Below are positions 7,849 through 16,988 of a stretch of DNA of 64,000 nt, piece after piece. The stretch is from positions 1,116,001 through 1,180,000 of the forward strand of contig JBFXCS010000001.1 of NCBI GenBank assembly GCA_050181915.1, given 5' to 3'. The translations under genes were made by a program, and so were the position numbers. A model generated the notes under the pieces. The model saw only the letters and a list, made by a program, of their open reading frames with translations. It ran no database searches and was not told the origin of the DNA. Positions within the stretch are counted from its first letter, which is position 1. Each line of letters starts with the position of its first letter. Source of the stretch: JBFXCS01 sp050181915 (GTDB taxonomy: Bacteria > Actinomycetota > Thermoleophilia > Miltoncostaeales > Miltoncostaeaceae).

Positions 7849-9438
7849 CACCTCCTGCGCTCGGCGCTCATCGTCGCCGCCCTCGCCATCCCCCTGGCCG
7901 CGTCCGTCCCCGCCGTCGCCGGCACGCTCGTCGTGACGGGCGACCAGAACCCGGACAGCCTCGACCCGGCCCTGGCCTATGCGCCGGGGGCCTGGCAGAT
8001 CCTGGTGAACGCCGGGGAGGGCCTGGTCGCCTACCGCCACGCCCCGTCGACCGCCGGCTCGGAGGTGGTGCCGGCGCTCGCGACGGCGATGCCGAAGGTG
8101 CTGTCGGGGGGGCGGCGGCTGGTGTTCCGGCTGCGGCCCGGCGCCCGCTTCGGTCCGCCCGCCGACCGCCCGGTGCTGCCCAGCGACGTCAAGGCGAGCA
8201 TCGAGCGGCTGTTCCTGGCCGACTCGCCCGGGCGCTCGCTGTTCCGCGTCATCGTCGGCGCGCCCGCCTTCGAGCGCACCAAGTCCGGCGGGATAGCGGG
8301 CATCGTCGCGCGCGACGCGACCGGCGAGGTGGAGTTCCGGCTCAGCCGCCCCCAGCCCTCCCTGCTCCAGGCGCTGGCGCTGCCGTTCGGCTTCGCCGTC
8401 CCCAAGGGCACCCCGCCGACCGACCAGAGCACCCAGGCGATCGCCTCGGCCGGACCGTACCGGGTGAGCCGCTACGTGCCGGGCCAGCGCATCGACCTGG
8501 CGCGCAACCCGGGCTACGTCGCGGGCGCCGCCGGACCGGCGCCGGGCGGGCCCGACGCCATCCGGGTGGATCTGGGCGTGAGCTCCGGGGAGGGCATCCG
8601 CCGCATCGGCGCCGGCGACGCCGACTACTCGATGGCCCGGGCCTCGTCCGCCGACGTCGGCCTGGCGCGCACCCTGTCCGCCGCCCGCCTGCGGCGCCAC
8701 GTGGAGGGCACGACCTACTACCTGTTCATGAACACGCGCCGGGCGCCGTTCGACGACGTCCGCGTGCGCCGCGCGGTGAACCTGGCCATCGACCGCAGGG
8801 CGATGGCACGGGCCTTCGCCGGCCAGGCCGTCCCCTCGACCGGCGTGATGCCGCCGGGCGTGCCCGGCAACCTGGCGGGCGGCACGGTGGCCGGCCCCGA
8901 CGTCGCCGCCGCCCGCGCCCTGGTGCGCAGGGCGGGCGCCACCGGCGCCACCGTGGCGGTGTGGGGCACGACCTTCCAGCCCTCCCCCACCGTCACCGCC
9001 CAGCTCACCGCCACCCTCACCCGCATCGGCCTGAAGCCCCTGCCGCGGCTCTTCGACCGCGCCGCCCTGCTCGACACCCTCTCCGACCCCGCGGCGCCGT
9101 CGCAGATCGGCTACGCCCGCTGGCGCAACGACTACCCCGACGGCGACGACTGGTTCACCCTGCTGCTCTCCGGCAAGGCGATCCGGCCGGGGGCCAACCT
9201 CAACTACAGCCTGTTCTCGGACGCGGCGGTGGACCGGCTGATCGCGCAGGCCAGCGCGACCTGGGACCCGGCCGTCCGCGCCCAGCGCTGGCAGGCCGTG
9301 GAGAGGGCCGTCGCGCGCCGCGCGCCCTGGGCCCCCTTCGCGAACATCGTCCGCACCGACGTCGTCTCGTCGCGGGTGGGCCGGTACGTCGCCCACCCGC
9401 TCTACGGCTTCCTCTGGGACGAGTCCCGGGTGCCCTGA
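7843..9438 (+). CDS. ABC transporter substrate-binding protein, family 5 (peptide/nickel type)
   Basis: 531 residues from GTG 7843; a GTG at 7823 in the same frame is possible. Residues 1-27 are a Sec signal peptide ending near VAG, with no lipobox cysteine, so it is not an obvious lipoprotein. SBP_bac_5 features include NPDSLDPALAYAPGAWQIL, RLRPGARFGPP, ASAGPYRVSRYVPGQRIDLARNPGY and YYLFMNTRRAPFDDVRVRRAVNLAIDR. The fold binds oligopeptides or similar ligands. No permease or ATPase lies nearby. It is the only plus-strand gene in this region and separates rng from rplU, which are usually neighbours. Confidence 0.9.
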   Translation: MRHLLRSALIVAALAIPLAASVPAVAGTLVVTGDQNPDSLDPALAYAPGAWQILVNAGEGLVAYRHAPSTAGSEVVPALATAMPKVLSGGRRLVFRLRPGARFGPPADRPVLPSDVKASIERLFLADSPGRSLFRVIVGAPAFERTKSGGIAGIVARDATGEVEFRLSRPQPSLLQALALPFGFAVPKGTPPTDQSTQAIASAGPYRVSRYVPGQRIDLARNPGYVAGAAGPAPGGPDAIRVDLGVSSGEGIRRIGAGDADYSMARASSADVGLARTLSAARLRRHVEGTTYYLFMNTRRAPFDDVRVRRAVNLAIDRRAMARAFAGQAVPSTGVMPPGVPGNLAGGTVAGPDVAAARALVRRAGATGATVAVWGTTFQPSPTVTAQLTATLTRIGLKPLPRLFDRAALLDTLSDPAAPSQIGYARWRNDYPDGDDWFTLLLSGKAIRPGANLNYSLFSDAAVDRLIAQASATWDPAVRAQRWQAVERAVARRAPWAPFANIVRTDVVSSRVGRYVAHPLYGFLWDESRVP

Positions 9439-9441
9439 TCC

Positions 9442-10995
9442 TCAGCCGTTCCCGGCGCGCGAGCTCACGCGCCGGCGCGAGGAGCGGGCCGGCGGCGGCG
9501 CGGGATCCTCGGCGGCCGCTTCGGCCGCGGGCGCGGCGGGGGCCGCGCCGTCGAGGGCCCGGGTCCTGACGCCGTCCAGGTCGAGGCCGGCGTCGCGCTC
9601 CAGCCGGATCTCGACGCCCACCTCCTCCTGCAGCGCCGCCAGGCGGGCCCCGTCCTCGCCCGACATCACCGCGGCGACCCTCGGGTGCACGGTCACGGCC
9701 ACCGTGCCGGTGCGCCCCGGCAGCGACTCCCGCAGGCCCCGCTCGATGAAGATCGCCCGCGTCTCGTCGCTGGGCACCACGCCGACGCCGGCGCAGGTGG
9801 GGCACACCTCGGTCATCACCTCGCGGGGGCCGTCGGAGATGTTCTGGCGGGTCATCTCCACCAGGCCGAGCGGCGAGATGTCGACCACGAAGGTGCGCGT
9901 TCGATCGCGCGACAGGGCGTCGTCGAGGGCGGCCTTCACCGCCCTGCGGTTGCGCTCGTCGTCCATGTCGATGAAGTCGATGATCACGATGCCGCCGATG
10001 TCGCGCAGGCGCAGCTGGCGCACCACCTCGGAGGCCGCCTCGAGGTTGGTCTTCGTGATCGTGTCCTCGAGCCGGTTGCCGCCGCGGCCGACGTTGCGGC
10101 CGCTGTTGACGTCGATCACCGTCATGGCCTCGGTGTCGTCGATCACCAGGTAGCCGCCCGAGGGCAGCGGCACCCGCCGGTCCATCGTCGAGCGCACCGT
10201 CGCCTCGACGCCGAACTCGGCCAGCAGCGGCCGCTCGCCGTGGTAGTGGCGCACCCGGTCGGCCATCTCCGGCGAGGTGCGGCGCAGGAAGCCGGTGATG
10301 CGCTCGAACTGCGCGGCGTCGTCGACCAGCACCTCGTCGACGTCCGCGTTCAGGAGGTCGCGGATCACGCGCAGCGAGATGTCGGCCTCCGAGTACAGGA
10401 GCTGGGGAGCCTTCGCCTGGGCGCCGCGCTCCTGCAGCGTCTGCCAGAGGCGCTTCAGGTGCTGCAGGTCGCGCGCGATCTCGGATGCGGAGGCGCCCGC
10501 GGCGGCGGTGCGCACGATCAGGCCGCCGCTCTCGAGCGGCAGGGCGCCGCAGATCGACCGCAGGCGCGTGCGCTCGTCGTCGGCGAGGCGCTTGCTGACG
10601 CCCACGCCGTCGCCGAAGGGCACGTACACCACGTAGCGGCCGGCCAGCGAGAGCTGCATCGTGAGCCGGCATCCCTTCGAGCCCATCGGGTCCTTGGTCG
10701 CCTGCACCAGCACCTCGTCGCCGCGCTTGAGCAGCTCCGCGATCTGGCGCTTGCGCTTCGGCACCCCCAGGGCGACGACCTCGTCGACGTGCAGGAAGCC
10801 GTTCTTCTCCAGGCCCACCTCGATGAAGGCGGCTTCCATGCCGGCGAGCACGTTCTCGATGCGGCCCTTCCAGACGTGGCCGACGACCGACCGATGCCCG
10901 CGGCGCTCGATGTAGCACTCCGCGGCGCGCCCGTCCTCCAGGATCGCGACCCGGGTCTCGGCGCGGTCGACGGACACAAGGATCTGCTTCTTCAG
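9442..10995 (-). CDS. rng: ribonuclease E/G family endoribonuclease
   Basis: 517 residues, nearer RNase G than full RNase E. The order is an S1 RNA-binding domain (~35-120, VVGHVWKGRIENVLAGMEAAFIEVG), the RNase E/G catalytic core with metal-binding aspartates in VIDVNSGRN (~285) and IDFIDM (~330), and the Zn-link CPTCAG (~385). An Ala/Pro-rich basic tail follows. The N-terminus KKQILVSVDRAETRVAILEDG matches the family only if translation starts at the CTG 10995-10993. That CTG has GAGGGGAGG (11009-11001) five bases upstream, and there is no ATG, GTG or TTG in frame nearby. It is last in the mreB operon. Confidence 0.95.
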   Translation of the reverse strand: MKKQILVSVDRAETRVAILEDGRAAECYIERRGHRSVVGHVWKGRIENVLAGMEAAFIEVGLEKNGFLHVDEVVALGVPKRKRQIAELLKRGDEVLVQATKDPMGSKGCRLTMQLSLAGRYVVYVPFGDGVGVSKRLADDERTRLRSICGALPLESGGLIVRTAAAGASASEIARDLQHLKRLWQTLQERGAQAKAPQLLYSEADISLRVIRDLLNADVDEVLVDDAAQFERITGFLRRTSPEMADRVRHYHGERPLLAEFGVEATVRSTMDRRVPLPSGGYLVIDDTEAMTVIDVNSGRNVGRGGNRLEDTITKTNLEAASEVVRQLRLRDIGGIVIIDFIDMDDERNRRAVKAALDDALSRDRTRTFVVDISPLGLVEMTRQNISDGPREVMTEVCPTCAGVGVVPSDETRAIFIERGLRESLPGRTGTVAVTVHPRVAAVMSGEDGARLAALQEEVGVEIRLERDAGLDLDGVRTRALDGAAPAAPAAEAAAEDPAPPPARSSRRRVSSRAGNG

Positions 10996-11023
10996 AGGAG
11001 CCTCCCCTCGAACGAAAAGGGCG

Positions 11024-11902
11024 TCACGAGCGCCGCAGGCGCCCGAGGACCTTGTCGATCTGCGGCCGGGCCCGCTCGATCGGTGGTCCGGAGATGAGAT
11101 CGTGCCCGGCCGAGAGGCGGGCCAGGGCCGCCTCGCCGACCGCGCGCGTGGCGGCGTAGGCGACACCGCCGCGGGCGGCCCAGCCGGCGCCGGGCACGAG
11201 GCCCACGGCCGAGCGCCCCAGCGCCCGCCAGCCGAAGCCCGCGCCGACGGCGGCGAGGGCCTCGACCGCGCGCTCGGCGCCGAAGGGGCGGTCGTGGAGC
11301 GCCGCGAGCTGCGCCAGCAGGCGCACGTGCAGCAGGGCGAGCACCGGCATGTCCGCGCCGGCGAGCGGCACGGCGCCGATGGCGGCGGCCTGGCGCGCGC
11401 CGGACCGCACCAGGTGGGCCCCGATCGGCCCCCGCAGCGCGGGGTGGAGGCGCCCGGCGGCGACGGCGCGCGGGCCGAGCGCCCGGATGACCGCGTCGAT
11501 CGCGGCGCGGGCGCCCGGGCCCTCCAGCGAGGCCACGTGGGCCACGTTGCTGACCTCCAGGCCGCCGCCGGCCACGACCGCCCGCTCCAGCGCGGCCCGC
11601 GCCGCGCGCGTGCCGATCAGGATCGCGAGCGCCCCGGCGCCGGAGCGACGGCGGCGGCGCAGCGACGGCAGCACCGCGTCGAGCTGGCCGGCGTCCGTGA
11701 TCGCCACCACGGCGAGGGCGTCCTCGCTCGGCGTCGCCGCTGGGTTGCCCAGCAGCTCGCGCAGGCGCCGGGTGGCCTCGCGGTCGCCGGGCAGCACGGC
11801 GAGCTGCCCGCCCTCGCGCGAGGTGCCGTCGGCGTCGCGCACGGCGTCGGCGTAGGGGCGCGCGGTCTTGACGCCCCGCGTGGCGAGTCCGATCACCCCC
11901 AT
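11024..11902 (-). CDS. DUF697-type membrane-associated protein
   Basis: 292 residues, ATG behind GGAAGG. The N-terminal ~150 residues look like a small alpha/beta domain (DALAVVAITDAGQLDAVL, AGALAILIGTRAA). The C-terminal half carries the DUF697 pattern: AIGAVPLAGADMPVLALLHVR, VGAGFGWRALGRSAVGLVPGAGWA, and GVAYAATRAVGEAAL, the last two forming hydrophobic helices. DUF697 is found at the end of some GTPases, but no P-loop is present here. It lies between rodA and rng, 24 and 28 bases away. Function unknown. Confidence 0.75.
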   Translation of the reverse strand: MGVIGLATRGVKTARPYADAVRDADGTSREGGQLAVLPGDREATRRLRELLGNPAATPSEDALAVVAITDAGQLDAVLPSLRRRRRSGAGALAILIGTRAARAALERAVVAGGGLEVSNVAHVASLEGPGARAAIDAVIRALGPRAVAAGRLHPALRGPIGAHLVRSGARQAAAIGAVPLAGADMPVLALLHVRLLAQLAALHDRPFGAERAVEALAAVGAGFGWRALGRSAVGLVPGAGWAARGGVAYAATRAVGEAALARLSAGHDLISGPPIERARPQIDKVLGRLRRS

Positions 11903-11926
11903 GTCACGGCCTTCCCGGTTCGACCA

Positions 11927-13099
11927 CTAGCCGGGGATCGCCGAGCGGCGCCGGTAGATGCCCAGCAGGAGGCCGATGGCGACGAAGGTGGTGAGGGTGT
12001 GGCTGCCGCCGTAGCTCATCAGCGGCAACGGGATCCCCGTGATCGGCATGATGCCCACGGTCATGCCGATGTTAACGAACACCTGGAAGGCGAACATGGC
12101 CAGCACCGCACCGGCCACGATCATGTCGACCTGACTGGACGCTCGCGCCATCGTCCTCAGGCCCCGCCAGAGGATCACCGCGTACAGCAGGATCAGGAGG
12201 GCTCCGCCGGCGAAGCCGAACATCTCCCCCGTCGCGGCGAAGATGAAGTCGGTGTGGTGCTCGGGGATGAAGTTGTTCTGGGCCTGGGTGGCCCCGTCCG
12301 GGCCCTTGCCCAGCGCCCCGCCCGACCCGATCGCCGTCGTGCTCTGGTCGAGCTGGTATCCGGCGTCGCTGGTGTCGCGCTCGGCGCCGATGAAGGCGGT
12401 CAGGCGCTGCACCTGGTAGTCGTCGAGCACGTGGACCCCGGCGTGCGGGAGGATCCAGAGCACGCCGAGCACGAGGATCGCCAGCAGCGACCCGATGACC
12501 GCGAAGTGCGACCACGGCACGCCCACGAGGAACAGCACCACGCCGAGGATCGCCGCGTAGACGAGCGACGTCCCGAGGTCGGGCTGCAGGAACACCACCA
12601 CCGCCGGCAGGCCGATGACGGCCGCCAGGAAGAGCGTGAAGCGCGGCGACTCGACCGCGTCGAGGCGCTCGATCGCCAGGCCTGCCAGCACGATCATCAT
12701 CACGACCTTGCCGAACTCGGAGGGCTGCAGGTTGAAGGGGCCGATGTCGATCCAGCGGTTCGACCCCTTCGCCGCCTCGCCCACCACGTAGACGACGGCC
12801 AGCGCGCCCAGCAGGCCTCCCCACAGCGCCCACGACCAGCGGGTGAGCCGCTCCAGGTTGAGCCGCGCCGCGACCACCATCAGCACCACCCCCACCGCGA
12901 TGAAGAGCAGCTGGCGGTCGACGAAGAAGCGCGGGTCGCCGGCGACGTCGTTGCGGGTGGTCTCGGCGATCACGTAGACGCTGAAGACGGTGCACAGGGC
13001 GACGGCCAGCACCAGCACCCAGTCGAGGCTGGCGATGGCGCCGCGCACCCGGTCGGTGAGCCCGGACGCGTGGCGGCGCGGTGGGGCGAAGGTGGTCAG
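11927..13099 (-). CDS. rodA: rod-shape SEDS glycosyltransferase RodA
   Basis: 390 residues. RodA polymerises glycan strands from lipid II and partners with the class B PBP encoded just upstream. About ten membrane segments are visible. SEDS blocks include NRWIDIGPFNLQPSEFGK, LQPDLGTSLVY, NFIPEHHTDFIFA and GIPLPLMSYGGSHTL. The start is taken as CTG 13099-13097: it overlaps the mrdA stop as CTGA, sits 6 bases after GGAGGA, and there is no ATG, GTG or TTG before DWVLVLAVAL in a sensible place. The distal GTG-initiated reading would run antiparallel to SD logic through mrdA. Confidence 0.96.
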   Translation of the reverse strand: MTTFAPPRRHASGLTDRVRGAIASLDWVLVLAVALCTVFSVYVIAETTRNDVAGDPRFFVDRQLLFIAVGVVLMVVAARLNLERLTRWSWALWGGLLGALAVVYVVGEAAKGSNRWIDIGPFNLQPSEFGKVVMMIVLAGLAIERLDAVESPRFTLFLAAVIGLPAVVVFLQPDLGTSLVYAAILGVVLFLVGVPWSHFAVIGSLLAILVLGVLWILPHAGVHVLDDYQVQRLTAFIGAERDTSDAGYQLDQSTTAIGSGGALGKGPDGATQAQNNFIPEHHTDFIFAATGEMFGFAGGALLILLYAVILWRGLRTMARASSQVDMIVAGAVLAMFAFQVFVNIGMTVGIMPITGIPLPLMSYGGSHTLTTFVAIGLLLGIYRRRSAIPG

Positions 13100-15054
13100 T
13101 TGGTGTCCTCCGTGGCGACGCCGCAGAGCTCGGGATCGAAGCGCAGGGCGCTGGCGAACACGTCGCACGCGGCGGGCGCACCGGCCTGGGAGCCGGAGAC
13201 GCCGGCGCGCTCGATCACGATCGCGACGACGTACTTCGGGTTGTCGTAGGGGGCGTAGCCGATGAACCAGGAGTGGTCGCTCTGGTCCTCGCCGCTCTTC
13301 TGCTCGGCCGTGCCCGTCTTCCCGGCGACCTTCGCACCCTCGGGCAGGTTGCGGAAGACCTCGGAGGCCGTGCCCTCGGAGCCGTTCGCCACCCGGTACA
13401 GGCCGTCGCGGATGACGCCCAGCTCGTCGGCGGTGTAGGGCAGCGTCCGCGTGGGGCGACCCTCCGAGAGCCGGCGCACCACGCGCCCGTTGGGGTCGGT
13501 GACCGCGCGCGCGACGGTGGGGGTGCGCAGCACCCCGCCACCCGCGATGGAGGCGTAGACGCGCGCCATCTGCAGCGGCGTGGTGAGCACGAAGCCCTGG
13601 CCCACCGTCATCTGGATCGTGTCGGCCGCCAGCCAGGTCCTCTGCACCGCGTCGCAGCCCTCCTGGCAGAAGGTCTTGAGCTTCCAGGCGCGGGTGGGGA
13701 GCGCCCCGGTGGTCTCGCTCGGCAGGTCGATGCCCGTCAGGGAGCCCAGGCCGTAGGCGGTCATGGCCCGCTGCAGGATCATCGGGTCGGCCTTGTCGTC
13801 CCTCTCCCAGATGTCGTCGCCGATCTGGAAGAAGTAGGTGTCGCTGGAAACCTCCAGCGCGCGCCGCATGTCGACGAGCCCGTGGGCGATCTTGCGGTAG
13901 TTCTGGAAGGGCGTCTCGTGGAGCTCGATGGTGGAGGGCGAGTCGAGCTGCTGGTCCGCGGTGATGAACCCATCATGGAGGGCCAGCGAGCCGGTGACCA
14001 CCTTGAAGGTGGACCCCGGCGGGTAGGTGGCCTGGATCGCCCGGTTCAGGTTCGGCGTCGTCTTGTCCTTGTAGAGGGCGTCGATCACCTTGGCCTTGCG
14101 CTCGATGAAGATCGAGGGGTCGAAGGTCGGGTACGAGGCGATGGCGATCACCTCGCCGGTGTTCGGATCGAGCACCACGCCCGCGCCCTTGGCGCCGCGG
14201 TTGACGGCCTGCTCCTCGATCGCGTCCTGCAGCGCCCTCTGGATGCGCGCGTCGATGGTGAGCCGCAGATCGCGGCCGGGCACCGGCGCGACCGACCGGG
14301 TGACCCCGGCGGCGACCGGGTTGCCCGAGGCGTCGACCTCCACCCGCCGGACGCCCGGCGTGCCCTTGAGGATGGCCTCGTACTGATACTCGATGCCGCC
14401 CTTGCCGATCACCTCGTCGCCCGCGTAGCCGCGCTTGCGGTAGGCGGCCAGCTCGCTCGCGTCGATCTTCCCGGTCTGGCCCAGGATGTGCGCCGCCAGG
14501 TCGCCCTCGGGGTAGGCGCGGATGTACGTCGGCGCCAGGGCGACGCCGGGGTACTGGCGCGTGCGCATCGCGACGTAGGCGGCGATGTCCGCGTCGACGT
14601 TCTCGGCCAGCACGACGGCGTCGAAGGGCCGGTGCTCGTCGCCGTACTTCATCCGCTCGAGCATCCGCTTCAGGGGCACCCTCACCTTGGGGGCGAGGCG
14701 GCGCAGCACCTCGATGCGCCGCTCGCCCTTCAGGTCGTTGGGCCGGGCCACGACGTTCGTGGCGCGCCGGTTGGTGACGATCGGGACGCCGTTGCGGTCG
14801 AGGATGTTGCCGCGCGGCGCCTCGATCTCGACCGTCCGCAGATGGTTCGACTCGGCGGCGGCGGCGTACCGCTCCTCGCCGATGATCTGCAGGAACCACA
14901 GCCGCACCAGCAGCACCGCCAGCAGGCTCAGGGCGATGCCGCCGAGGACGGCGATGCGCACCGCGCCGCCGGGAGTGAGGTTCGGCGCCCAGCCGCCGCC
15001 CGAGGCCCCGCCGCGCCCGCCCGGGCGGCGCGCCCATCTCCCGCCGGGGCTCAT
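13096..15054 (-). CDS. mrdA: penicillin-binding protein 2, second tandem copy
   Basis: 652 residues. Class B PBP: one membrane anchor (~38-60), a dimerisation domain beginning NHLRTVEIEAPRGNILDRNG, then the transpeptidase. Catalytic motifs are intact: STFK (~345), SSD in ALEVSSDTYFFQIGD, and KTGTAEQKSG (~595). A Cys pair in TFCQEGCDAV is absent from its neighbour. The ATG overlaps the upstream mrdA stop as ATGA and its own stop overlaps rodA. It forms peptide cross-links during elongation with RodA. The duplicate partner lies immediately upstream with the same domain order. Confidence 0.96.
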   Translation of the reverse strand: MSPGGRWARRPGGRGGASGGGWAPNLTPGGAVRIAVLGGIALSLLAVLLVRLWFLQIIGEERYAAAAESNHLRTVEIEAPRGNILDRNGVPIVTNRRATNVVARPNDLKGERRIEVLRRLAPKVRVPLKRMLERMKYGDEHRPFDAVVLAENVDADIAAYVAMRTRQYPGVALAPTYIRAYPEGDLAAHILGQTGKIDASELAAYRKRGYAGDEVIGKGGIEYQYEAILKGTPGVRRVEVDASGNPVAAGVTRSVAPVPGRDLRLTIDARIQRALQDAIEEQAVNRGAKGAGVVLDPNTGEVIAIASYPTFDPSIFIERKAKVIDALYKDKTTPNLNRAIQATYPPGSTFKVVTGSLALHDGFITADQQLDSPSTIELHETPFQNYRKIAHGLVDMRRALEVSSDTYFFQIGDDIWERDDKADPMILQRAMTAYGLGSLTGIDLPSETTGALPTRAWKLKTFCQEGCDAVQRTWLAADTIQMTVGQGFVLTTPLQMARVYASIAGGGVLRTPTVARAVTDPNGRVVRRLSEGRPTRTLPYTADELGVIRDGLYRVANGSEGTASEVFRNLPEGAKVAGKTGTAEQKSGEDQSDHSWFIGYAPYDNPKYVVAIVIERAGVSGSQAGAPAACDVFASALRFDPELCGVATEDTN

Positions 15055-16988
15055 CGGCTCTCCTGGGTGGGCGTGCCGCACAGGGCCGGATCGAACTTCA
15101 GGTAGGCCGCGATGGTGCCGCAGACGGCGGGCGCGGCGGCGTTCGCGCCGGTGCCGCCGCGGGCGATGACCACGGCCACCACGATCTTCGGGTTGTCGGC
15201 CGGGGCGTAGCCCACGAACCACGAGTGGTCGCGCGGGTCGGGGCCGCTCTTCTGCTCGGCCGTCCCGGTCTTGCCCGCCACCTTCGCGTCGGCCGGCAGG
15301 TTGTGGAACACCTCGTAGGCGGTGCCCTGCGGCGAGTTGGCGACCTCGTAGAGCCCCTGGCGGATCGTGGACAGCGTGCTCTCGCCGAGGCCCAGCGAGC
15401 GGGTGGGCCGCTCCTGGGAGAGCCGCTGCACGACGCGGCCGTTCGGATCGGTGACCTGGCGGCCCACGCTGGGCGTGCGCCAGACGCCGCCGTCGGCGAT
15501 CGCCGCGTAGGCGGCGGCCATCTGGAGCGGCGTGGCCAGCATGTAGCCCTGCCCGGTGGCGAGCTGAATCGTGTCGCCGGCCAGCCAGTCGCGGTCGATC
15601 GGCCCGAAGGAGGGCCCGGCGAAGTTCTTCTTCTTCCAGGGCGGGTCCGGCACCAGGCCGCCGGACTCGTCGGGAAGGTCGACCCCGGTGGGCGATCCGA
15701 GGCCGAACTTCCGCTGCCACGCCTGGAGCGGGTAGTCGGTCGGCGTCTGCTCCTTCCAGAACTCGTCGCCCACCTGGTAGAAGAAGGTGTCGCTCGACAC
15801 CTCGAGGGCCGTCGGCAGCGTGATCCACCCGTGCGACTCGCCGCGGAAGTTCGGGAACACCTGCTTGTAGAGCGTGATCTCGGACCGCGACTCGAGCTCT
15901 GTGGTGGGCGTGATGAGGCCGTTCTGCAGCGCTCCGGCGGCGGTGATCGCCTTCGCCGTCGACCCGGGCGGATAGCCCTGCGGCCCGATCGCCAGGTTCA
16001 GCAGCGGGTGCCGCGGATCGTCGTAGAGCCGGGAGATCCGCGTCGCGTCGCCGTCGACGAAGATCTGGGGGTCGTAGGTCGGATACGACGCCATCCCCAG
16101 CACCTCGCCGGTGTTCGGGTCGAGGGCCACGCCGGCCGCCCCCTCGGCGCCCTGGGCGTCGGCCTGGCGCTTGATCTCGGCCTCGAGGGCCCTCTCGGTG
16201 GGCAGGTCGATGCTGAGCTTCACGTCGCGGCCCGCCACCGGCGGCACCGTCTGCTCGATGCCGCCGGGGACGGGCTCGCCCGCGGCGTCCACCTCGACGC
16301 GCTTCTCGCCGGGCGTCCCCTTCAGCACGTCCTCGTACTGCCGCTCGATGCCCGTCTGGCCCACGGTCTCGTTGCCGACGTAGCCGAGCTTGCGGTACGC
16401 GTCGAGCTGGGCGTCGCTGATCTTGCCCACCGTGCCCAGCACGTGGGCCGCGACCGACCCCTTCGGGTAGGCCCTCACGTAGCTCGGCGTCAGCTGCACG
16501 CCCGGGAACTGGCGCAGCCGCATCGCGACGTAGGCCTCCACCCGCCGGGGCACGTTCTCGGCCAGCACCACCGAGTCGTAGGGCCGGTGCCGGTCGCCGT
16601 ACTCCAGGGCGGCGTTCATCCTCTTCACCGAGACGCCGATCCGGGGCGCAAGGCGCCGGAGCACCGAGGCGCGCCGGTCGCCCTTCAGCTCGTTGGGCAG
16701 CGCCACGACGTTGGTGGCCACCCGGTTCGTGACCAGCGGATCGCCGTTGCGGTCGAGGATGCTGCCGCGCTCGGCCTCGATGGTGACCGAGCGCAGGTGG
16801 TTCGAGTCGGCGGCGGCGGCGTACTGCGCCTCGCTGACGATCTGCAGGAACCACAGCCGCACCAGCAGCACGCCCAGCAGGGCGAGGGCGACGCCGCCGA
16901 GGACGGCGATGCGCACCGCGCCGCCGGGCGTGAGGTTGGGAGCCCAGCCGCCGCGGCGGCCCCGCCCCCGGGGCACCCCTGCGCTCAC
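15051..16988 (-). CDS. mrdA: penicillin-binding protein 2, first tandem copy
   Basis: 645 residues with GTG start overlapping the mreD stop (GTGA). It has an anchor near residues 24-45, the PBP dimerisation domain (NHLRSVTIEAERGSILDRNG) and a transpeptidase with STAK (~330), SSD in ALEVSSDTFFYQVGD, and KTGTAEQKSGPDPRDHSWF. All active-site residues are present. It is close to the downstream copy over its whole length; the N-terminal juxtamembrane motif GGWAPNLTPGGAVRIAVLGG is identical in the two. This points to tandem duplication, with both copies kept active. Confidence 0.96.
   Translation of the reverse strand: MSAGVPRGRGRRGGWAPNLTPGGAVRIAVLGGVALALLGVLLVRLWFLQIVSEAQYAAAADSNHLRSVTIEAERGSILDRNGDPLVTNRVATNVVALPNELKGDRRASVLRRLAPRIGVSVKRMNAALEYGDRHRPYDSVVLAENVPRRVEAYVAMRLRQFPGVQLTPSYVRAYPKGSVAAHVLGTVGKISDAQLDAYRKLGYVGNETVGQTGIERQYEDVLKGTPGEKRVEVDAAGEPVPGGIEQTVPPVAGRDVKLSIDLPTERALEAEIKRQADAQGAEGAAGVALDPNTGEVLGMASYPTYDPQIFVDGDATRISRLYDDPRHPLLNLAIGPQGYPPGSTAKAITAAGALQNGLITPTTELESRSEITLYKQVFPNFRGESHGWITLPTALEVSSDTFFYQVGDEFWKEQTPTDYPLQAWQRKFGLGSPTGVDLPDESGGLVPDPPWKKKNFAGPSFGPIDRDWLAGDTIQLATGQGYMLATPLQMAAAYAAIADGGVWRTPSVGRQVTDPNGRVVQRLSQERPTRSLGLGESTLSTIRQGLYEVANSPQGTAYEVFHNLPADAKVAGKTGTAEQKSGPDPRDHSWFVGYAPADNPKIVVAVVIARGGTGANAAAPAVCGTIAAYLKFDPALCGTPTQESR

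Noticed and set aside
13096..16854. Single 1252-codon frame spanning both PBP2 genes
   Set aside because: Its first half is an out-of-frame reading of the first mrdA; the ATGA overlap at 15054 and the second anchor show two separate genes.
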